Positions 11,875 to 21,041 of a stretch of 64,000 bases of DNA are shown in pieces. The position numbers and the translations under genes are program-made. Source of the stretch: Acidovorax sp. Leaf191 (GTDB taxonomy: Bacteria > Pseudomonadota > Gammaproteobacteria > Burkholderiales > Burkholderiaceae_C); contig NZ_LMPT01000022.1 of assembly GCF_001424425.1 (NCBI RefSeq), forward strand, positions 1 to 64,000. Direction: 5' to 3'. Position 1 is the stretch's first letter. Each line of letters opens with the position of its first letter. Under the pieces are notes generated by a model. That model searched no databases and had not been told where the DNA came from. It saw nothing but the letters and a program-made list of their open reading frames with translations.

Positions 11875-12783
11875 ATGCACAACCCCCGCCACCCTTACGC
11901 CCCGCCCCCGCGCGACGGTGTGGGTGCCAGCTGCGTGGTGCTGCCCAACCAGGGCGCGGGCAGCATGCTCGACTTTCTGGCGCAACGGCTGCAGGCTGTA
12001 TCGCGCGAAGAATGGCTGCGTCGCCTGGACGCTGGCGATGTGGTGGATGAGCGCGGGCAGACCGTGGCGCCCGACAGGCCCTTCGAGGGCGGCCTGCGGG
12101 TGTACTACTACCGCAGCCTGGGCGACGAGCCCGCGCCACCGTTTTCCGAGACCGTGCTGTACCAGGATGAGCACTTGGTGGTCGCCGACAAGCCGCACTT
12201 CATGCCGGTCACTCCATCGGGCCGCTACCTGCACAGCACGCTGCTGGTGCGGCTGAAGCGCCGGCTGGGCCTGCAAGAGCTCTCCCCCCTGCACCGCATC
12301 GACCGCGACACGGCGGGTCTGGTGCTGCTGTCGGTGCAGCAGCGCACGCGGGGGGCCTACCAGGCGCTGTTCAGGGACCGGCAGATCACCAAGGATTACG
12401 ACGCCATCGCGCCCTGGCGCGCCGGCATGACCTTCCCGTTCGAACACGCCAGCCGCCTGGAAGAGAGTCCGCAGTTCTTTCGCATGCAGGAAGTGCCGGG
12501 CGAGCCCAACAGCCTGACCCGCATCGACGTGCTGGAAGTGGCCGGCCCCTGGGCGCGCTACCGGCTGTCCCCCGTGACCGGCAAACGCCATCAGTTGCGC
12601 GTGCACATGGCGGCGCTGGGGCTGCCGCTGCGCAACGATCCGTTCTACCCCGTCGTCAATGACCCGCCCGAGGGCGATTATTCAAAACCTCTGCAGTTGC
12701 TGGCACGGTCTCTCGAGTTCCGGGACCCTGTCACGGGTGGTATGCGCAGGTTCGAGACCACCCAGTCACTGCCACTGGGCTGA
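11875..12783 (+). CDS. RluA-family pseudouridine synthase
   Basis: A 302-residue RNA pseudouridine synthase. The catalytic Asp is in HRIDRDTAG (about residues 141-149), the RluA-type signature. Other family marks are YQDEHLVVADKPHFMPVTPSG before it and TGKRHQLRVHMAALG near the C-terminus. It should isomerise uridine in rRNA or tRNA in the cytoplasm; the exact target cannot be told. The ATG at 11875 is used rather than upstream in-frame codons because family similarity starts only after it. It is divergent from the asmA-type gene. Confidence 0.88.
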   Translation: MHNPRHPYAPPPRDGVGASCVVLPNQGAGSMLDFLAQRLQAVSREEWLRRLDAGDVVDERGQTVAPDRPFEGGLRVYYYRSLGDEPAPPFSETVLYQDEHLVVADKPHFMPVTPSGRYLHSTLLVRLKRRLGLQELSPLHRIDRDTAGLVLLSVQQRTRGAYQALFRDRQITKDYDAIAPWRAGMTFPFEHASRLEESPQFFRMQEVPGEPNSLTRIDVLEVAGPWARYRLSPVTGKRHQLRVHMAALGLPLRNDPFYPVVNDPPEGDYSKPLQLLARSLEFRDPVTGGMRRFETTQSLPLG

Positions 12784-13010
12784 GCACTGTCAGGCCCTGC
12801 CGAGACACCGAACGGCAGTGGTGTGTCTTGCATGCCCTGGGGCCATGGGGTGTGGCCGGCAGTCGGCAGCCCCATTGCAGCGATCAATACAAGGGTTTTC
12901 CCTATGTCTGCAATGGCCATTGCACGTGCGTGGTTTTGTAATTAGCAGTAGATGCGGTACTTTTAGCGACCAAGACGCACATCACTGCATAAATTACAGA
13001 AAAGCACAAG

Positions 13011-15029
13011 ATGATTTCATCAGACATTCGCCATTCCGTGGCTTTCAAGCTGTCGCTCACAGCCTTGCTCAGCCTGCTCGTGGTGTTGCTGGTGACCATG
13101 GGCTTTGTCAGCGTGCTCTTGTGGAAGGATTTCGGGCGGCTGTCGCGCGACGACGGCGTGCAGTACGCGGCCCAGGTGCGCACGCTGGTGCAGTCGTTCG
13201 ATGAAACGGCGCAAGAGCAGGCCAAGCGCGATTTCGGACTGTTCAAGTCCAGCCTCTCGGGCAAATTCGAAGTGAGCGAAACACCGGGCGCCGACGGCAA
13301 GCCCGAAGCGGTGCTCTCGTTGGAAGGCGCACCCTTGAACGGCGACTTCCAGGCGGTGGACAAATTCACCAAGGACAGCATGGGCGGCGTGGCCACCATC
13401 TTCGCGCGCTCGGGCGACGACTTCATCCGCGTCACGACCTCGCTCAAGAAGCAGGACGGAGACCGCGCCTACAAGACGCTGCTGGACCGCAAGCACCCTG
13501 CCTACGCGCTGATGAATGAAGGCAAGACCTACATCGGCCGCGCCAACCTGTTCGGCCGCGACTACATGACGGTGTACGAGCCCATCCGCGACGGCAACCG
13601 CACCATCGGGATCTTGTTCACCGGCTCGGACATGGGCCCCATCCTGGCCAAACTCAATGCCGTGATGGCCGGGCAAAAGCTCTACGCCACCGGCGCGGTC
13701 TACTCGGTCAGCCTGGCGGCGGGGCCATCGCGGGGCAATGTGTTCGGCCTGGCAGGTGCGCCGGTCAAGCTCGACGAGAAAGACGGCGATGCCAAGGCCT
13801 GGCTGGCGTCGCTCGAGGGCATCGAGCAGACCGGTTCGTTCGAATCCAGCTGGTCGCCCCGGCGCACTGGCGCAGGCGACACCGCGCAGCGCTTCGTGGC
13901 GGTGGAGCGCTACAAGCCCTGGAACCTGGGCATCGTGGCCGAAGCGCCGCTGTCCGAAATGATGCAGGAGGCGCGCACCGTGCTCACCTGGCTGTGGCTG
14001 GGTGTGCTGGTGGCGCTGGCGCTGCTCACGGTGGTGCTGGTGTTCGTCACGCGGCGCCTGGTGGGCGCTCCGGTGCAGCAACTGAGCACCGCGCTGGGCT
14101 ACCTGGCCCAGGGCGACTTGTCGCATGCGGTGTCGGTGCGCTCGCGCGACGAGATCGGTACGCTGGCCGAGGCCATGGAGGGCTTTCGCCGGCGCCTGGT
14201 CGAGAGCCTGAGCACCGTGCGCACCAGCGCCGACAGTGTCTCCGCCGCCAGCACCGAAATCGCCCAGGGCAACCAGGACTTGTCGGGTCGCACCGAAAGC
14301 CAGGCCAGCTCGCTGGAGCAGACCGCCGCCAGCATGGAGCAGCTGGGCGCCACCATCCGGCACAACGCAGACAACGCGAGCCAGGCCAACCAGCTCGCGG
14401 TGGGCGCCAGCCAGGTGGCCACGCGCGGCGGCGAGGTCGTCTCGCAAGTGGTGTCCACCATGCAGGACATCCATGCCAGCAGCAACCGCATCAGCGACAT
14501 CATCGGCGTGATCGATGGCATCGCCTTCCAGACCAACATCCTGGCGCTGAACGCCGCCGTGGAAGCCGCCAGCGCCGGTGACCAGGGCCGGGGCTTTGCG
14601 GTGGTGGCTGCCGAAGTGCGCAACCTGGCCCAGCGCACCGCGGCGGAGGCCAAGTCGATCAAGGAACTGATCGGCGCCAGCAGCGCCATGGTGCAGCAGG
14701 GCTCTGCCCTGGCCGACCAGGCGGGCACCACCATGCAGGAGGTGGTCGGCGCCATCCGCCGCGTGGCCGACATGGTGGCCGAGATCAGCTCTGCCAGCCG
14801 CGAGCAGACCGCGGGCGTGGGGCAGGTGGGCGAGGCGGTGACCCAGCTGGACCAGACCACGCAGCAGAACGCCGCCCTGGTCGAAGAAATGGCCGCTGCC
14901 GCCAGCAGCCTGCGCACGCAGGCGCAGCACATGGTGTCGGCGGTGGCGCAGTTCAATCTGGGCGGGGCAGGGCATGCGGGCGGCTCGCCATCGCTGTCGC
15001 TGCCGTCGTCCGCGCCGGCGCAGCGCTGA
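13011..15029 (+). CDS. Methyl-accepting chemotaxis protein with Cache-type sensor
   Basis: A 672-residue chemoreceptor. The first transmembrane helix is at residues 14-36 and the second near 323-345. Between them is a large periplasmic Cache-type sensor (MTVYEPIRDGNRTIGILFTGSD is its typical C-terminal strand pair). A HAMP domain follows the second helix, then the cytoplasmic signalling domain with the hairpin tip (IDGIAFQTNILALNAAVEAA). The usual ARAGEQGRGF is ASAGDQGRGF here. No chemotaxis genes are adjacent. The ligand is unknown. A 227-base gap upstream has no clear sigma-28 promoter that I could identify. Confidence 0.92.
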   Translation: MISSDIRHSVAFKLSLTALLSLLVVLLVTMGFVSVLLWKDFGRLSRDDGVQYAAQVRTLVQSFDETAQEQAKRDFGLFKSSLSGKFEVSETPGADGKPEAVLSLEGAPLNGDFQAVDKFTKDSMGGVATIFARSGDDFIRVTTSLKKQDGDRAYKTLLDRKHPAYALMNEGKTYIGRANLFGRDYMTVYEPIRDGNRTIGILFTGSDMGPILAKLNAVMAGQKLYATGAVYSVSLAAGPSRGNVFGLAGAPVKLDEKDGDAKAWLASLEGIEQTGSFESSWSPRRTGAGDTAQRFVAVERYKPWNLGIVAEAPLSEMMQEARTVLTWLWLGVLVALALLTVVLVFVTRRLVGAPVQQLSTALGYLAQGDLSHAVSVRSRDEIGTLAEAMEGFRRRLVESLSTVRTSADSVSAASTEIAQGNQDLSGRTESQASSLEQTAASMEQLGATIRHNADNASQANQLAVGASQVATRGGEVVSQVVSTMQDIHASSNRISDIIGVIDGIAFQTNILALNAAVEAASAGDQGRGFAVVAAEVRNLAQRTAAEAKSIKELIGASSAMVQQGSALADQAGTTMQEVVGAIRRVADMVAEISSASREQTAGVGQVGEAVTQLDQTTQQNAALVEEMAAAASSLRTQAQHMVSAVAQFNLGGAGHAGGSPSLSLPSSAPAQR

Positions 15030-15038
15030 GCGGCGCCC

Positions 15039-15055
15039 GACCCCACCCCGGGGTC
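15039..15055. terminator. Hairpin between convergent genes
   Basis: GACCCC and GGGGTC form a 6-bp stem around a 5-base loop, between the chemoreceptor and the convergent AraC gene, touching the AraC stop codon. There is no U-tract on either strand, so it may aid termination only weakly. Confidence 0.3.
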
Positions 15056-15878
15056 AACCCCGCACGGCGGTGGCCTTTGAGGCTGCCGCGTATTGCCCGG
15101 GCGTTTGCCCCAGCACCTTGCGAAACGCCGTCCCCATGTGCGACAGGTGGGTGAAGCCGCAGTCCAGTGCGATGGACGCCAGCGGCTCGGTGCCGCGCCG
15201 CAGCAAGGCGCGGGCGGCCTGCACGCGCGTCTCGACGATGAAGGCATGGGGCGTCATACCCACGAGCCGCGTGAATTCACGCAGGAAACGCAGCGGCGAT
15301 TTGCCCTCGGCCAGCGCCAGTTGCGCAATCGTCAAGGGCTGGGCGTAGTCGCTGGCGATGCGGTCCAGCACACGCGCGTAGAGCGGGCGCAGCGGCCGGT
15401 CGGCGTGCGTTGCGTGGCTGGCGGTCTCGCTCAGGCCTGCCCAACCCACAAAGCCCCAGGCCGCCTGTTCGATGGCCAGCGCGTCGGGTGCGGGCGCCAG
15501 CGCAAGGCGGCGCAGATGCCGGGCTGCCGCTAAGGCCTGCGCATGGCCCATCCAGTGAACGCGGCGCTGCGTGCCGCCCAAGTGCCTGGCAGGCTCCATG
15601 CCGCCGCCACTCCAGCGCACCACCAGGTATTCGCCGCCCGTCGCGGACTCGGAAAAAACATCCACGCCGGGCGGTGTGTAGGCCAGCGTGCCGGGCCAGG
15701 TGTCGAAGTCCTCCCGACGGTCGGAGCCGATCGCGTGCACGCCCCGTTGGCGCTCCAGCGCCATGCCCACGGAATGCGTGCGCACCGGGTCGCTGGCGCT
15801 GTACGGCCTGCGGCTGAGCAGCGCCACCTGCAGGTCCTGCAGGGCGGTGGCATCCACAAAGAGGGGGTGGTCTGGCAT
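15054..15878 (-). CDS. AraC family transcriptional regulator
   Basis: Regulator of 274 residues. The N-terminal half is a cupin-like sensor domain (SVGMALERQRGVHAIG, YTPPGVDVFSESATGGEYLVVRW). The C-terminal half is the double helix-turn-helix: QPLTIAQLALAEGKSPLRFL then the AraC signature ALDCGFTHLSHMGTAFRKVLGQTPGQY. It is divergent from the racemase gene, starting 79 bases from it, and may control it. The open frame continues far upstream only as a shadow of the racemase gene. The ATG at 15878 (MPDHPLF) is the only start that leaves a normal-length AraC protein, though its ribosome site is weak. Confidence 0.85.
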   Translation of the reverse strand: MPDHPLFVDATALQDLQVALLSRRPYSASDPVRTHSVGMALERQRGVHAIGSDRREDFDTWPGTLAYTPPGVDVFSESATGGEYLVVRWSGGGMEPARHLGGTQRRVHWMGHAQALAAARHLRRLALAPAPDALAIEQAAWGFVGWAGLSETASHATHADRPLRPLYARVLDRIASDYAQPLTIAQLALAEGKSPLRFLREFTRLVGMTPHAFIVETRVQAARALLRRGTEPLASIALDCGFTHLSHMGTAFRKVLGQTPGQYAAASKATAVRG

Positions 15879-15956
15879 CTCGGAGACGGGGCGCCAGGGT
15901 GGCGCGGCTGAAATTCCATGATATACGCCCGCCACATGCCCGTGGACACTGCCGGC

Positions 15957-16688
15957 ATGAACACCCCCGCACACCAGGGCAGCGAGAGCCCCCGCACCAT
16001 CGGCCTCATCGGCGGCATGAGCTGGGAATCCAGCGCCGAATACTACAAACTCATCAACCAGGAAGTGCGCAGCCGCCTGGGGCCGCTGCGCTCGGCCAGC
16101 CTGCTGATGTTCAGCGTCGACTTCGGGCCCATCGAGCAGGCGCAACACGCAGGCCGCTGGGACGACCTGGCCGGCATGCTGGAGGACGCCGCCAGGCGTT
16201 TGCACCGCGGCGGCGCGGACTGCGTGGTGCTGTGTACCAACACCATGCACAAGGTGGCAGACCGTATCGTGGCGGCGGTGCCCATTCCCTTCTTGCACAT
16301 CGCCGACCCGGTGGGGCGCGAGGCCACACGCACCGGGGCGCAAGTGCTGGGCCTGCTGGGCACGCGCTTCACGATGGAGCAGCCCTTCATGCGCGATCGC
16401 CTGGCGCGTGACCACGGCCTGCAGGTGCTGGTGCCGGACGAGCCGGACCGCGCCGAAGTGCACCGCATCATCTACGAAGAGCTCTGCACGGGCGTGGTCC
16501 GCGATGCATCCCGCAAGACCTACCAGCGCATCATCGAGTCGCTGGCGCAGCGCGGTGCGCAGGCCGTGGTGCTGGGCTGCACCGAGATCACGCTCCTCAT
16601 CCAGCCGCAGGACAGCGTGCTGCCCGTGCTGGACACCACGCGCCTGCATTCGCAGGCGGCGGTGGACTTTGCGCTCGGGGGCCGCTGA
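15957..16688 (+). CDS. Aspartate/glutamate racemase family protein
   Basis: A 243-residue cofactor-independent amino acid racemase of the Asp/Glu/hydantoin superfamily, YgeA-like. GLIGGMSWESS is the family opening. The two catalytic Cys residues are in VVLCTNTMHK and VVLGCTEITLL, so both acid/base positions are kept. It would interconvert D and L forms of an acidic or related amino acid in the cytoplasm. In-frame ATGs at 15918 and 15936 are possible starts, but 15957 lies closest to the conserved domain. It is divergent from the AraC gene, which may respond to its substrate. Confidence 0.83.
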   Translation: MNTPAHQGSESPRTIGLIGGMSWESSAEYYKLINQEVRSRLGPLRSASLLMFSVDFGPIEQAQHAGRWDDLAGMLEDAARRLHRGGADCVVLCTNTMHKVADRIVAAVPIPFLHIADPVGREATRTGAQVLGLLGTRFTMEQPFMRDRLARDHGLQVLVPDEPDRAEVHRIIYEELCTGVVRDASRKTYQRIIESLAQRGAQAVVLGCTEITLLIQPQDSVLPVLDTTRLHSQAAVDFALGGR

Positions 16689-16822
16689 TCCATCACCGCC
16701 ATCCGCACAGGGGCCGGGTGCCCATCACATGAAGATGCGGCGAATGCCTGCACGAAGAGGCTGTGTCGTAGGCAATGATCCGAGGTTCATTCACCTTCCA
16801 CAGCCTCGTGCTGCAGCGCCCC

Positions 16823-19513
16823 ATGCCCAAATCCTCGCCCATTGCAACGGACCCTTCTGCTCGCGGCATGGTGCGCGTGCGCGGAGCCCGCGAGCACAAC
16901 CTCAAGGATGTGGATGTGGACATCCCGCGCGATGCGCTCGTGGTGTTCACGGGCGTGTCAGGCTCGGGCAAGTCGTCGCTGGCCTTTGGCACCCTGTTCG
17001 CCGAGGCGCAGAGACGCTACCTGGAGTCCGTCGCGCCCTACGCACGCCGCCTGATCGTGCAGGCCGGCGTGCCGCAGGTCGACAGCATCGAGGGCCTGCC
17101 CCCCGCCGTGGCGCTGCAGCAGCAGCGCGGCACGCCCAGCACGCGGTCGTCCGTGGGCAGCGTCACCGGCATATCGACCCCGCTGCGCATGCTGTACTCG
17201 CGCGCCGGCCGCTACCCCGCAGGCCAGCCCATGCTGTATGCGGAAGACTTTTCGCCCAACACGCCGCAGGGCGCCTGCCCGCATTGCCATGGACAGGGGC
17301 GCGTGTACGAGGTGACCGAGCAATCGATGGTGCCCGACGATTCGCTGACCATCCGCGAACGTGCCGTGGCCGCCTGGCCCACCGCGTGGCAGGGGCAGAA
17401 CCTGCGCGACATCCTGACCACCCTGGGCCACGACGTGGACACGCCGTGGCGCGACCTGCCCAAGAAGCTGCGCCACTGGATCCTCTTCACCGACGAGCAG
17501 CCCACCGTGCCGGTGTACGCAGGCTTCAGCGTGGCCGAAGTCAAGGATGCGATCCGCCGCAAGCTCACCCCCAGCTACATGGGCACCTTCACCGGGGCGC
17601 GCCGCTACGTGATGCACACCTTCGCCCACAGCCAGAGCGCGCTGATGAAAAAGCGGGTGGCGCAGTACATGGTGGGCACGCTGTGCCCGGTGTGCCATGG
17701 CAAGCGGCTCAAGACCGAGGCGCTGTCGGTCACCTTCGCCGGTCACGACATCGCCGCGCTGGCACAGCTGCCGCTCAAGGCGCTGGCCGACCTGCTCCGG
17801 CCCGCCGCAGAAGGCAGGTTGGGCGAGGGAGAGCCAGAGCTGAGCGGCCGCGCCACCCGCGCACGCAAAAAGCAGGCTGCCTCTGGCGATGCGCACGCGG
17901 CGGCACCCGACGTGCACCGCACGCACTGGCTGTCTGAAGAGAAAGTGATGGCTGCGCAGCGCCTGGCTGCAGAGGTGCACCGGCGGGTGCTGGCGCTGAT
18001 CGACCTCGGCCTGGGCTACCTGTCGCTGGACCGGTCCACCCCCACGCTGTCGCCGGGCGAGCTGCAGCGGCTGCGGCTGGCGTCGCAGCTGTCGTCCCAC
18101 CTGTTCGGCGTGGTCTACGTGCTGGACGAGCCCTCGGCCGGCCTGCACCCTGCGGACGGCGAGGCACTGCTGTCGGCCTTGCAAAACCTCAAAGCCGCCG
18201 GCAACTCGCTGTTCGTGGTCGAGCACGACGTGGCCACCATGCAGCGCGCCGACTGGCTGGTGGACGTGGGCCCGGCCGCTGGCGAAGGCGGCGGCGAGGT
18301 GCTCTACAGCGGCCCGCCCGCCGGCTTGGCGAAGATCGAGCGGTCGCAAACCCGGCGCTACCTGTTTGGCGACGGCCATGCAGGTCTTGGCGGAGGCGCT
18401 GCCCCGGTACACGCACCGCGCCAGGCCCAGGGCTGGTTGCAGCTGGAAGGCATCACGCGCAACAACCTGCAAGACCTGGATGTGGCTTTCCCCCTGCAGT
18501 GCATGACGGCGGTGACGGGGGTATCGGGCTGCGGAAAATCCAGCCTCGTGAGCCAGGCCCTGCTGGAGCTGGTGTCTGCGCGCCTGGGGCGCCCGGTGGT
18601 GGCAGACCCGGACGGCGATGCTGCCGACGCATCGGCTGGAGAAGGCGCAGGCTTTGGCTCCATCCCGCTGGCAACCGCCATGGCCGCCACAGCCGCAACA
18701 GGTCGCCTGGCCGCTGGCGGCGAGGGCATCAAACGCCTGGTGCAGGTGGACCAAAAGCCCATCGGACGCACGCCGCGCTCGAACCTGGCGACCTACACGG
18801 GCCTGTTCGACACCGTGCGCAAACTTTTTGCAGCCACACCGTCTGCGCGCAAGCGCCGCTACGACGCTGGGCGGTTTTCCTTCAATGTCGCCAAGGGGCG
18901 CTGCGAGACCTGCGAGGGCGAGGGCTTCGTGAGCGTGGAACTGCTCTTCATGCCCAGCGTGTACGCCCCATGCCCGGCGTGCCATGGCGCCCGGTACAAC
19001 GCCGCCACGCTGGAGATCCTGTGGAACGGCCTGTCCATCGCCGATGTCCTGGGCCTCACGGTCGATGCGGCGTGCGACGTGTTTGCGCAAGAACCGCAGG
19101 TGCTGCGCCCCCTGGCCGTGCTGCGCGACATTGGCCTCGGCTACCTGCGCCTGGGCCAGCCCGCCACCGAACTCAGCGGAGGCGAGGCGCAACGCATCAA
19201 GCTGGCCACGGAGCTGCAGCGCCAGCAGCAGCGCGGCGGAACGCTGTACGTGCTCGACGAGCCCACCACCGGGCTGCACCCGGCCGACGTGGACCGCCTG
19301 CTCGCGCAGCTCGATGGCCTGGTCGAAGCGGGCAACACGGTCGTCCTGGTGGAGCACGAGATGCGCGTGGTGGCCGCCTGCGACTGGGTGATCGACCTGG
19401 GCCCCGGTGCGGGTGACGAGGGCGGGCACATCGTGGCGCAGGGGACTCCCCAGGCCGTGGCGTCGAACGCGGTCAGCCGGACGGCACCTTATCTGGCCAG
19501 GGCTTTGGGATGA
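16823..19513 (+). CDS. Class II UvrA-like excinuclease ATPase
   Basis: An 896-residue protein with two ABC modules in the UvrA arrangement. The first Walker A is GVSGSGKSS (about residues 44-52) and the second GVSGCGKSS. The signature loops are LSPGELQRLRLA and LSGGEAQRIKLA. Zinc-binding pairs CPHC, CPVC, CETC and CPAC are present. The protein is shorter than housekeeping UvrA, and the sequence between the first Walker A and first CPHC looks reduced, as in class II UvrA proteins that lack the UvrB-binding domain. Such paralogues are linked to DNA damage or drug tolerance. No uvrB or uvrC is nearby. The start at 16823 is preferred over 16775. Confidence 0.85.
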   Translation: MPKSSPIATDPSARGMVRVRGAREHNLKDVDVDIPRDALVVFTGVSGSGKSSLAFGTLFAEAQRRYLESVAPYARRLIVQAGVPQVDSIEGLPPAVALQQQRGTPSTRSSVGSVTGISTPLRMLYSRAGRYPAGQPMLYAEDFSPNTPQGACPHCHGQGRVYEVTEQSMVPDDSLTIRERAVAAWPTAWQGQNLRDILTTLGHDVDTPWRDLPKKLRHWILFTDEQPTVPVYAGFSVAEVKDAIRRKLTPSYMGTFTGARRYVMHTFAHSQSALMKKRVAQYMVGTLCPVCHGKRLKTEALSVTFAGHDIAALAQLPLKALADLLRPAAEGRLGEGEPELSGRATRARKKQAASGDAHAAAPDVHRTHWLSEEKVMAAQRLAAEVHRRVLALIDLGLGYLSLDRSTPTLSPGELQRLRLASQLSSHLFGVVYVLDEPSAGLHPADGEALLSALQNLKAAGNSLFVVEHDVATMQRADWLVDVGPAAGEGGGEVLYSGPPAGLAKIERSQTRRYLFGDGHAGLGGGAAPVHAPRQAQGWLQLEGITRNNLQDLDVAFPLQCMTAVTGVSGCGKSSLVSQALLELVSARLGRPVVADPDGDAADASAGEGAGFGSIPLATAMAATAATGRLAAGGEGIKRLVQVDQKPIGRTPRSNLATYTGLFDTVRKLFAATPSARKRRYDAGRFSFNVAKGRCETCEGEGFVSVELLFMPSVYAPCPACHGARYNAATLEILWNGLSIADVLGLTVDAACDVFAQEPQVLRPLAVLRDIGLGYLRLGQPATELSGGEAQRIKLATELQRQQQRGGTLYVLDEPTTGLHPADVDRLLAQLDGLVEAGNTVVLVEHEMRVVAACDWVIDLGPGAGDEGGHIVAQGTPQAVASNAVSRTAPYLARALG

Positions 19514-19648
19514 TTTGAATGTCGCATGGTCAGGGACGCTGATGCCACTTGATGGCTACCAACGGCATGCCTCGGTGGCCTTAGATGGGGTGTTTCTTTT
19601 TTTCGTTGAAATACTGTATAAGACGAATAAAAGGAACAAATTTCCGCC

Positions 19649-20254
19649 ATGCTTGCTGACAGCCACTCCCAGCGCGTCCTTGATCTGGCCCAACAGAAGG
19701 GGCTGCTACGCGCCAGCGATCTGGTCGCTATCGAGGCACCGCGCATCGTCCTGACGCGCTTGACCGCTGCGGGCCTGCTCGACAAGGTGGGGCGAGGCCT
19801 TTACCGTCTGCCCAGCCACTCGGGGTCCGAGCACGAAGGCCTCGCGGCGGTCGCGACCAAAGTACCGCAAGGCGTTTTCTGCCTGCTGACCGCACTCCAA
19901 TTCCATGAACTGACTACCCAACTTCCACGGCAGGTCTGGATCGCCATGCCGCGCGGCAGCCACGTTCCGCGCATCGAGTACCCCCCCATCAAAATGGTGC
20001 AGATGACGGGCGATGTCTACCTGGAGGGTATCGAAAATGTCGAGCGCGACGGTGTGAATCTGCGTGTGTACTGCGTGGCGAAGACCGTGGCCGACTGCTT
20101 CAAGCACCGCAACAAGATCGGACTGGATGTGGCGCTGGAGGCACTGAGGGAAGTACGTAGCAAGCGCCGAGCCACGGCGGACGACCTCTGGCGCTATGCA
20201 AAGCTGTGCCGCGTCGCCAACGTGATGCGTCCCTACCTGGAGGCCCTGGAATGA
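19649..20254 (+). CDS. AbiEi-type antitoxin/transcriptional repressor
   Basis: A 201-residue type IV antitoxin of the AbiE system. The N-terminal winged helix (RVLDLAQQKGLLRASDLVA, then LTAAGLLDKVGRGLYRLP) is the DNA-binding part that represses its own promoter. The C-terminal domain (VYCVAKTVADCFKHRNKIGLDVALEALRE) is the typical AbiEi antitoxin fold. An AT-rich stretch just upstream (19590-19645, with a TGTATAAG segment) is the probable promoter and operator. The gene overlaps the toxin start by ATGA. It is intact although the toxin is not, so it may now act only as a repressor. Confidence 0.87.
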   Translation: MLADSHSQRVLDLAQQKGLLRASDLVAIEAPRIVLTRLTAAGLLDKVGRGLYRLPSHSGSEHEGLAAVATKVPQGVFCLLTALQFHELTTQLPRQVWIAMPRGSHVPRIEYPPIKMVQMTGDVYLEGIENVERDGVNLRVYCVAKTVADCFKHRNKIGLDVALEALREVRSKRRATADDLWRYAKLCRVANVMRPYLEALE

Positions 20255-20741
20255 GTGATATCGCGGCGTCGGTTCGTGCCCGTTTGCTCAACATCGCCAA
20301 GACGCAGAACTCGGACTTCAATCAGGTGTTGGTGCGTTTCGCGCTGGAGCGCATTCTCTACCGCCTGACGCGATCGAAGCACGCGGATCGCTTTGTGTTG
20401 AAGGGCGCGCTGCTGTTCACGCTTTGGTACGACATGCCGCACCGGGCTACCCGTGATGCCGACTTGCTGGGCTTCGGTGCAAGCGATCTGGAGTCTGTCG
20501 CACGGGTTTTCCGCGAGATCGCTGCGGTCACTGTGGACGATGGCATCGTGTTCGATCCGGCCTCAGTCGCGGTCGAAGAAATCCGCAAGGACACAGGCTA
20601 CGGCGGTGTTCGGGTGGTCATTGCGGGCGAACTGGCAAAGGCGCGTTGAAGAAGAACGATCTCGATCCGCAACCGCTCACTGCCATCGTGGCGAGGTTGC
20701 GAGAGACTTTGGTGCCAGCACTGAAGAGAGCAGCACCATGA
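20251..20741 (+). pseudogene. AbiEii nucleotidyltransferase toxin, internally deleted
   Basis: Remnant of the AbiEii toxin, a nucleotidyltransferase normally near 300 residues. The frame from the ATG at 20251 gives 132 residues with the N-terminal motif (RFVLKGALLFTLWYD, then RATRDADLLGFG) and stops at 20649 just after GGVRVVIAGELAKAR. In another frame, 20640-20741 codes for KKNDLDPQPLTAIVARLRET, which looks like the family C-terminal end. The middle, which should carry the third catalytic Asp and the KD-containing helical motif, is absent. This fits one internal deletion that also shifted the frame. The N-terminal fragment alone should not be active. Confidence 0.8.
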
Positions 20742-20791
20742 ATAGCACTGTGATTGCTCAAGGGGACTGAGCGCCCGCAGCTGGTTGTGTT

Positions 20792-20865
20792 TGGAGCGGG
20801 TGAAGGGAATCGAACCCTCGTATGAAGCTTGGGAAGCTGCCGTTCTACCATTGAACTACACCCGC
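20792..20865 (-). tRNA. tRNA-Gly (CCC anticodon)
   Basis: A complete 74-base tRNA with encoded CCA. The acceptor stem is GCGGGTG/CACCCGC with T as discriminator, the D arm is GTTC/GAAC, the T arm has the usual TTCGATT loop, and the anticodon loop TTCCCAA gives anticodon CCC for Gly codon GGG. The anticodon stem GCAGC/GCTTC has one C-U mismatch at pair 28-42. The 3' end points toward the AbiE remnant, 50 bases away. Confidence 0.95.
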
Positions 20866-21041
20866 GACGGCTGCGATTATAGGCAGCATCCGTGCAGGCC
20901 CCGGCCTCGGGTTGCGCCAAGCGCGCAAAACGCATATTCATAGCCGATCTTGTTGGTTGGGCCGATGGGCTGTGCGCCCTAAATTCCTTTCACCTGCTGC
21001 ACACGGCGCAGGTTCTCTTCACAGACTTGGAAAGGACGCCC

